31,939 bases of DNA from Chrysochromulina tobinii (Eukaryota > Haptophyta > Prymnesiales > Chrysochromulinaceae). Below, piece by piece: positions 27,244-31,939 of the stretch. The notes under the pieces are model-generated. The model made no database searches. It saw only the letters and a list, made by a program, of their open reading frames with translations, and was not told the origin of the DNA. Each line of letters begins with the position of its first letter. Positions within the stretch are counted from its first letter, which is position 1. The DNA lies in contig JWZX01002301.1 in the NCBI GenBank assembly GCA_001275005.1, forward strand, positions 1 to 31,939, given 5' to 3'. The position numbers and the translations under genes were made by a program.

Positions 27244-27533
27244 TCCACACTGAACGTAATCGTAAGAAGACTACAGAGATCATCTGATAGAGAGTATTAG
27301 TTTGGTTGGGTGACCCGAGCGAGCAAAAATGAATAAAATGGTAGTGCTTCTACTTGCAAGCCGAGCGTAACGTACCGGAACCGGACCGGACTTCTCGTAT
27401 TAACTCGCACGGTGGTACAAGAACACGACGCGTCGTTGTGCTTCCAGCCCCGGGCCGGTTCCGGCGCAATTGCCTGGAGGTCGCCGGTCGGCACGACACT
27501 CTCTCGGCTCGTAGCTGTTTTACCGTTTAAGTG
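27244..27533. other. Convergent intergenic gap
   Basis: 290 bp between the coiled-coil gene (plus) and the CHAT gene (minus). It includes ACCGGAACCGGACCGG and, on the other side, CCGGGCCGGTTCCGG, an imperfect inverted pair that could serve as a 3'-end structure. Nothing else seen. Confidence 0.4.
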
Positions 27534-28859
27534 CTAAACGTTACCCGAGTATCGAGTCCCCACCGCGTCAATCAGCACGGGCACGCCTGCAGCGTGTGGG
27601 TACGGCGCTTTTGCCCCAATTTCTTTGTCTGAAGAAGTTGGCCCACGGAGCTCGAACTTGGGCGTGCAGGTGCCCGATGCACTATCCGACGGTGCCGTCA
27701 CGAAGCGCACCGCACGGACTGCGTGATCAAACGCCTCACGGTACGTGCGGCCATGGACACAGACGGTCTCAAAGAAGACAGTCGAAAAGAGCTTCGCAGC
27801 ACCATCGAGCGTCTCAGTCCTCCAGCATACGACTGTCGGAACACCAGCCTCGCGCGCCGCTCGGCCGAGGGCCTCAGTGTTGCAGCCGTTGAGGAAGCAT
27901 AGATCGAGGGTGCCTTCGCTGTCCTTGCCCTGGGAACCGAGGAGTGTACTAAGATGCTTCGGCTCAACCACCTCGAGTGCGCCGCCGTCCGGGCGTGCAA
28001 AGCCGAGTGTGAGGTCTCCCATGTATCTCGCATCTCCATGGCCAGAGAAGAGGAAGCGGCGCGGGCGGTGCTCGCACAGCTGCCCGTTCAATTCTTGTGC
28101 GGTGGCATTGTCCGACGTGATTTGGCATGTCCAAGCTTTACACTTGGCCTTGATGTCTTCCGCTTCCTTCAGCGCTTGCGGTAGTGGGCTGATCGAAGGG
28201 CTGCACACGAAAATGAGCAACTCGCAGCCCGGCGTGGGTGCGAAGCGCTGCCTTTTCTGAGGCGGCTCTGCAAGTAGGTCGCGTAATAAATGAGATGCTT
28301 GCAGGACTTGTTGATCAGTGTAGGGGTACGGCGAGGACGAGGAGGAAGAGGAGGAGGACGAGGATTGCAAGGAGGGAAGCGTTGGCTCGGGCTTACGCGA
28401 CACCTTGAATGGCGTGCGCCAGAGATCGGTTCCCTGCGGAATCGCCCGGATGATCAAAGTGCCATCAAATTGGTTGGCCTCGTAGTCTGGCGGCACCTCC
28501 ACATCGTGAGGCACGGACTTTATCTTTCGATTCCACCCCATACGCTGCGTGGCTGGCGTGACGGTGCAATTTGTGACGATCACTGTCACCTCGAGGTCCG
28601 TGACTGTCGCCTTGAGCTCATCCAACGAATGTTGGTAACGAGTGTCGGACATTTCTAAAGAATTCTTGAACGTTGCCATCATGCCCGTGATCATCGTCCA
28701 CACTGTCACCACGAAGCTCGTTGCACGAGCGTCAACAGCTGCTGGCCCCGTGATGGCGTATTGCACATCGTCAGACTCATCAGCTGGTTCACCACCTCCG
28801 CCACCTCCGCCACCTCCCCCGCCCCCACCACCTCCCCCGCCCCCCCCGCCCCCCGACAT
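27534..28859 (-). CDS. C-terminal CHAT (caspase-like) protease half of the CHAT-TIR locus
   Basis: The frame is open from 29054 but begins with TTG; its ATG nearest the folded part is at 28857-28859, just before a run of 21 glycines. Then come a mildly hydrophobic helix (SFVVTVWTMITGMMATF), a beta-rich stretch ending FDGTLIIRAIPQGTDLWRTP, a serine run and a basic PPQKRQR. A CHAT domain follows at nucleotides about 27690-28229: LLIFVCSPSISPLP, FLFSGHGDARYMGD with catalytic His, and LCFLNGCNTEALG with catalytic Cys. Then come the CHAT features VPTVVCWRTETLDGAAKLFS and YREAFDHAVRAV. CHAT domains are cysteine proteases of the caspase/gingipain clan (separase is a relative). Because this frame lacks a convincing start of its own and meets the upstream CHAT-TIR frame within a G-rich tract, it is probably the continuation of that protein, displaced by one base. 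Confidence 0.8.
   Translation of the reverse strand: MSGGGGGGGGGGGGGGGGGGGGGEPADESDDVQYAITGPAAVDARATSFVVTVWTMITGMMATFKNSLEMSDTRYQHSLDELKATVTDLEVTVIVTNCTVTPATQRMGWNRKIKSVPHDVEVPPDYEANQFDGTLIIRAIPQGTDLWRTPFKVSRKPEPTLPSLQSSSSSSSSSSSPYPYTDQQVLQASHLLRDLLAEPPQKRQRFAPTPGCELLIFVCSPSISPLPQALKEAEDIKAKCKAWTCQITSDNATAQELNGQLCEHRPRRFLFSGHGDARYMGDLTLGFARPDGGALEVVEPKHLSTLLGSQGKDSEGTLDLCFLNGCNTEALGRAAREAGVPTVVCWRTETLDGAAKLFSTVFFETVCVHGRTYREAFDHAVRAVRFVTAPSDSASGTCTPKFELRGPTSSDKEIGAKAPYPHAAGVPVLIDAVGTRYSGNV
28789..28859 (-). repeat. G-rich glycine-coding tract where two reading frames meet
   Basis: The minus strand is a GGN repeat with a run of eight G (plus-strand C at 28840-28847), flanked by runs of six and five. 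Read in one frame it ends the CHAT-TIR ORF with RGRWWGRG-type residues; in the next it encodes 21 glycines and continues into the second CHAT domain. Confidence 0.85.
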
Positions 28860-31647
28860 TTGCGCCACCTCCACTGCGCCCGCCACCTTCGTCACTTCCG
28901 CCACCTCCGCTGCCTCCATCGGCAGCCATGATCGCTGCTTTCTCCGCTCGGTACTCGCGCATGTTGCTGATCGCTTCTTTCTCCGCGGCATACGTCTTTC
29001 GAACGCAGTCTTCAATGTCCGAACGGCCGTCAAGGCGAGCGACGCAACCTCCAAGCTTGCAGCTCCTCACACCCTCCTGCAGTAACGTCTCATCGCGCTG
29101 CTTTGCGAGCTGGAACAGGACATGCGCCGCAACGGGGTGCACGAGCAAGACAAGCAGGACTGAGCTAAAGCGCTTGAAGACCACATTGATGCCCTCAACA
29201 CTGATGTTTGACGGCCACGCTTTAGTCTTGGTCAGCTGTTCAATGCTCTTCTCAATATCCTCCTCGACGGATGTGTCACTTTGACTGTCGCTCGACTCAG
29301 CAGCGTCACTGCTGTAGGAAGCTGTGCTGTGCTGCGGAAGCTGGGATTCGTCGACCTCGACACGGATGCGGCACCGTTTTGTTCCAATCGTCGCCTTCAT
29401 CTTGGAGGATAATCCGGGCTTTTCGATGCGGATCTTGCAAGGCCTGTTGCAGATCTCCGTATCTAACAGCCCTGCCAACACGCTCTTCAATCGGTCCTCG
29501 CGCGATTGGTCAAAAGAGTCGACGTCACCTTCGAGGCAAAGCGTGATCACCTCGCGTGGCGAAGACATCTGCAGAAACGTGAAATCTGCTATCAAGCGCT
29601 CGACTACAACCTTTCGAAGCTTGGCGTCGGAGGTGATGAGCTCCACCGACTGCTCGTCGCCGATACTTGCGAATTCGGGATCGGATGGCTTTCTCTGCAG
29701 GATGGCTCCGACGTTCACACCTTGCATGTGGCACAGCATGATTTTCTTCCGCAGGCTGATGGCATGACGAAGCTCCATGACACAATACTTGCTGTCAAAG
29801 TACTCGTCGCTTAGCACGAGCATGAACGTCTTGGAATGCTCCACCCCCTCCATCATGGCATGTGTGCCGCGGTCGTTCATGTTCACATCCAGCCACACCT
29901 TGTTGCCTGCCTGTTCGAGGTCCCTGGTGATGAGCGCCGCCGCATGGCCGCTTTCGCGCTGTACGTGAGACATGAAGAAGTCCCACGGGGCACCTTCGTT
30001 TCTCAGCCCCGGAGGAGCCGTGCTTGAGCTGCCTTGTGAGCTGCCTTGAACGGCATCGCTTGCTAGACTGCTTTCTGTCGGTTTGCGGAGCGCCATGTCG
30101 GTAACTCCGAAACTTCCGTTCACCAGGGCCTTGACGGTATCGGCGATCGTAGCGGCGCGGTGCTGCTTACACACGTTCGCCTCCATCCGCGCTTGCTCAA
30201 CGGCTACTGCTGCTTTCGTGTCAACCTCGTTCAGTCGCTCGACGCGTGCCTCCATGTCGATGCGGTCGTCCAGGGTCACCACGACGCCGCCGTGCTTGCA
30301 GCAGCGCACGCCTTGTGCAAGAAGCGGCGCGATGCGCAATTTCGCGAGTTGCATGAGGATGAGGCCGGCTGGCTCAGGCAAGGCAATTACGAGCATGATG
30401 GAGCCCTCTCCATGCCATAAGACCTCGATGTCGGTTTGCTCGAAGCTGAGCGGCCAGTAGTGAGAGCGCACGAGGCTTTTCACGCTATCTTCAATTTGCC
30501 TCGCCACTGAGTCGTCAGGGGTGCTGACGCTCGGCTCGTCGTCGCCCGAGGAGGTACTGACACTTGCGGAGTCTGAGCTGTATTGTGCCCAGCCCTGCTC
30601 GTCGACCTCGACGACCACTCGACAGCGGCTGGTACCAATCTGTGCGGCCAGTGTGCTCGAGGCGACACGTCGCCGCCGGATGCGTATGTTGCAGGTCTGC
30701 AACTCTGAGTCCAGCAGAGCCTTAAGTACCTCCTTGAGCTTATCCTCGCGAACGTTGTCAAAGGCTTTCAGATCCCCGTCGAGGCAGAGCGTGATCACCT
30801 CGCGTGGCGAAGAGGGCGACCGCGGCAAGGCAGGAGCCGTGCTTGAGCTGCCTTGGGAGCTGCCTTGAACGCCATCGCTTGCTAGACTGCCCTCTGCGTG
30901 AAGGAATGATTTGGTGACCGGTCGGTCATGTAGATGCCTCGGGATGCCAGCGGCAATGCGGCCTTTAACCTTGCTGCGAGTTTTCATCCGGCCTGCGTTC
31001 TCCTCGCCACGTTGAAAGACAAGATCAGCATCGTCGGGGTCTGCGAGCTCGTACTTCTGGACCCGAGCCTTGAGACCCGTGTCCAGTTCCCCGTCCTCAC
31101 ACTCCGTCGTGACTCTTGTGCAGGCGCGCTCGAAAGCTGCTGCTGCATCGATGCCATGCGTCGGCTGTCGCGATAGCACGTCTGCGAACGCCTGCCCAAA
31201 GAGCTTGGCTGCGTCGTCGTGGACTCTCGTTTTCCAGCACACCACGTCTTCAACGCTGGTGCCTTCCAGAAGTCGTCGTCCAAGGCGCTCGGTGCAGCAG
31301 CCCGTCAATACAATGAGTCGCAGTCCCGTATGCTTTCGGACCGTGTTCACGAGCGTGTCGATGCTGACCGCCTCCAAGCGGCCGTCGCTCTCGAAAGCGA
31401 GCACGGGCTCTCCTTGCAGCATCGCATCACCATGGGCAGGGCAGAACCAGATGCGCTTGTCTTTCAAGACCTCGTCGAGGCGGCCGACGCTGATCCGAAT
31501 GTGCTTCTCCGCTCGGTTGCCGAAGGCGGACCTAATGTGTTCTGCCTCGGCCTCAACATTAGGTAGATGAATGTGCGACGGAGTACCATCAGGATTCGTT
31601 TGCGCCTGAGACTCCGCTGTGATCAATACGTCAGCCATAGGAAGCAT
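28789..31647 (-). CDS. CHAT-module-TIR-module protein (caspase-like protease plus TIR NADase-type domain)
   Basis: From the first ATG (31645-31647) the frame gives 952 residues. Order: CHAT domain (about 6-210) with IWFCPAHGDAMLQGEP (His72) and LIVLTGCCTERLG (Cys117), then VVCWKTRVHDDAAKLFGQAF. Next is a Ser/Gly linker, then module A (about 282-509: REVITLCLDGDLKAFDNV, IGTSRCRVVVEVDE, GSIMLVIALPEPAGLIL, LLAQGVRCCKHGG). The linker then recurs, followed by a TIR domain (about 554-680: PWDFFMSHVQRESGHAAALI, KVWLDVNMNDRGTHAMMEGV, LVLSDEYFDSKYCVMELRHA). The TIR keeps the glutamate of Y-C-x-x-E-L (about 625), the catalytic residue of NAD-cleaving TIRs. Module B (about 697-909) repeats module A. The last 45 residues are Gly/Arg/Trp from reading a G-rich repeat in the wrong frame. 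The frame upstream of 31647 is open to a TAG near 31900 but has no ATG; a 5' exon is possible. Probably cytosolic; role inferred as immunity or cell death. Confidence 0.88.
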   Translation of the reverse strand: MLPMADVLITAESQAQTNPDGTPSHIHLPNVEAEAEHIRSAFGNRAEKHIRISVGRLDEVLKDKRIWFCPAHGDAMLQGEPVLAFESDGRLEAVSIDTLVNTVRKHTGLRLIVLTGCCTERLGRRLLEGTSVEDVVCWKTRVHDDAAKLFGQAFADVLSRQPTHGIDAAAAFERACTRVTTECEDGELDTGLKARVQKYELADPDDADLVFQRGEENAGRMKTRSKVKGRIAAGIPRHLHDRPVTKSFLHAEGSLASDGVQGSSQGSSSTAPALPRSPSSPREVITLCLDGDLKAFDNVREDKLKEVLKALLDSELQTCNIRIRRRRVASSTLAAQIGTSRCRVVVEVDEQGWAQYSSDSASVSTSSGDDEPSVSTPDDSVARQIEDSVKSLVRSHYWPLSFEQTDIEVLWHGEGSIMLVIALPEPAGLILMQLAKLRIAPLLAQGVRCCKHGGVVVTLDDRIDMEARVERLNEVDTKAAVAVEQARMEANVCKQHRAATIADTVKALVNGSFGVTDMALRKPTESSLASDAVQGSSQGSSSTAPPGLRNEGAPWDFFMSHVQRESGHAAALITRDLEQAGNKVWLDVNMNDRGTHAMMEGVEHSKTFMLVLSDEYFDSKYCVMELRHAISLRKKIMLCHMQGVNVGAILQRKPSDPEFASIGDEQSVELITSDAKLRKVVVERLIADFTFLQMSSPREVITLCLEGDVDSFDQSREDRLKSVLAGLLDTEICNRPCKIRIEKPGLSSKMKATIGTKRCRIRVEVDESQLPQHSTASYSSDAAESSDSQSDTSVEEDIEKSIEQLTKTKAWPSNISVEGINVVFKRFSSVLLVLLVHPVAAHVLFQLAKQRDETLLQEGVRSCKLGGCVARLDGRSDIEDCVRKTYAAEKEAISNMREYRAEKAAIMAADGGSGGGGSDEGGGRSGGGANVGGRGGRGRWWGRGRWRRWRRW

Positions 31648-31939
31648 TGCCCACCGTGATGTACTGCGTCGGCAGTACTCGCGCCGGCTCGCCTGTTGCT
31701 TTCTGTCGGGTTGCGGTCGACAAGTTTTGCCGAAGCGGCGCTTCACATTCACGCCGCGCTCCGCGCGCCGTACCAGGCGTTCACACAACACACACTCGGG
31801 TAGCTCACTGAGCTCTTCCTCACTAAGAGGGGATGACCTCCACACGGTTGGCACAACGGAACAGGTCCCGGGAGTGGGCGGCGGCGCCAAGCGCTGCTAC
31901 CCACATACCCCATTCGCCCGCTTCCGGCAACTCGTGGCA
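31648..31939. promoter_or_regulatory. Upstream region of the CHAT-TIR gene
   Basis: The frame of the CHAT-TIR protein stays open through about 31890, then meets a TAG. The extra residues would include PECVLCERLVRRAERGVNV, with two Cys in a C-x2-C spacing, so a coding 5' exon beginning after an AG cannot be excluded. No other gene is visible before the window edge. Confidence 0.4.

Noticed and set aside
26448-27248. Long minus-strand ORF of 266 codons opposite the coiled-coil gene.
   Set aside because: Ser/Ala/Arg-rich shadow of GC-rich codons; no domain, and the plus-strand frame is longer with structured features.
31648-31890. CHAT-TIR protein starting at 31890.
   Set aside because: The codon is TTG; the first ATG is at 31647. 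A coding 5' exon remains possible but is not shown.

Overview
The window looks like GC-rich nuclear DNA of a unicellular eukaryote, most likely a microalga (haptophyte-like; inferred from style, not from a marker gene). It contains short GT-AG spliceosomal introns (68-129 bp in the seven cases worked out here). It carries purely eukaryotic genes: the ESCRT ATPase VPS4, N-alpha-acetyltransferase NAA40, a twin-CX9C mitochondrial protein, a RING-H2 membrane protein and a plant-type telobox Myb. Several proteins start with leader-like or signal-like N-termini, and Ala/Gly/Pro-rich low-complexity linkers are common. Genes are dense and on both strands, often in divergent pairs 80-350 bp apart. No rRNA, tRNA or CRISPR was seen.

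Left third (1-12,500): the C-terminal end of a telobox Myb; a long gene-poor stretch with a purine tract; a small two-exon coiled-coil gene; a membrane-anchored staphylococcal-nuclease-like protein; a DNA methyltransferase fused to an AP2-like domain; a decayed GNAT acetyltransferase; a large low-complexity protein with internal tandem repeats; an inverted-repeat element that forms the end of a coiled-coil gene; a 2-aminoadipate/kynurenine-type aminotransferase; and a CMC1-like twin CX9C protein.

Middle (12,500-24,900): an EF-hand protein that probably splices into a long disordered tail; an ankyrin-repeat protein; VPS4, one of whose introns begins with a copy of the following exon; a RING-H2 membrane protein; a PhyH-like 2-oxoglutarate oxygenase with a signal-like N-terminus; a charged coiled-coil protein; a multi-pass membrane protein; and NAA40.

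Right end (24,900-31,939): a large coiled-coil protein, then the most striking locus, on the minus strand at 27,534-31,647. It encodes a CHAT caspase-like domain, an unfamiliar module of about 200 residues, a TIR domain with its NADase-type glutamate, a second copy of the module, a polyglycine hinge and a second CHAT domain. The two CHAT halves are in different frames that meet in a G-homopolymer tract, so the locus is either one long protein interrupted by a single-base slip or two overlapping genes. CHAT proteases and TIR NADases are effectors of immunity and regulated cell death in other lineages; their combination with a duplicated unknown module in one algal locus is the best candidate here for an undescribed system.
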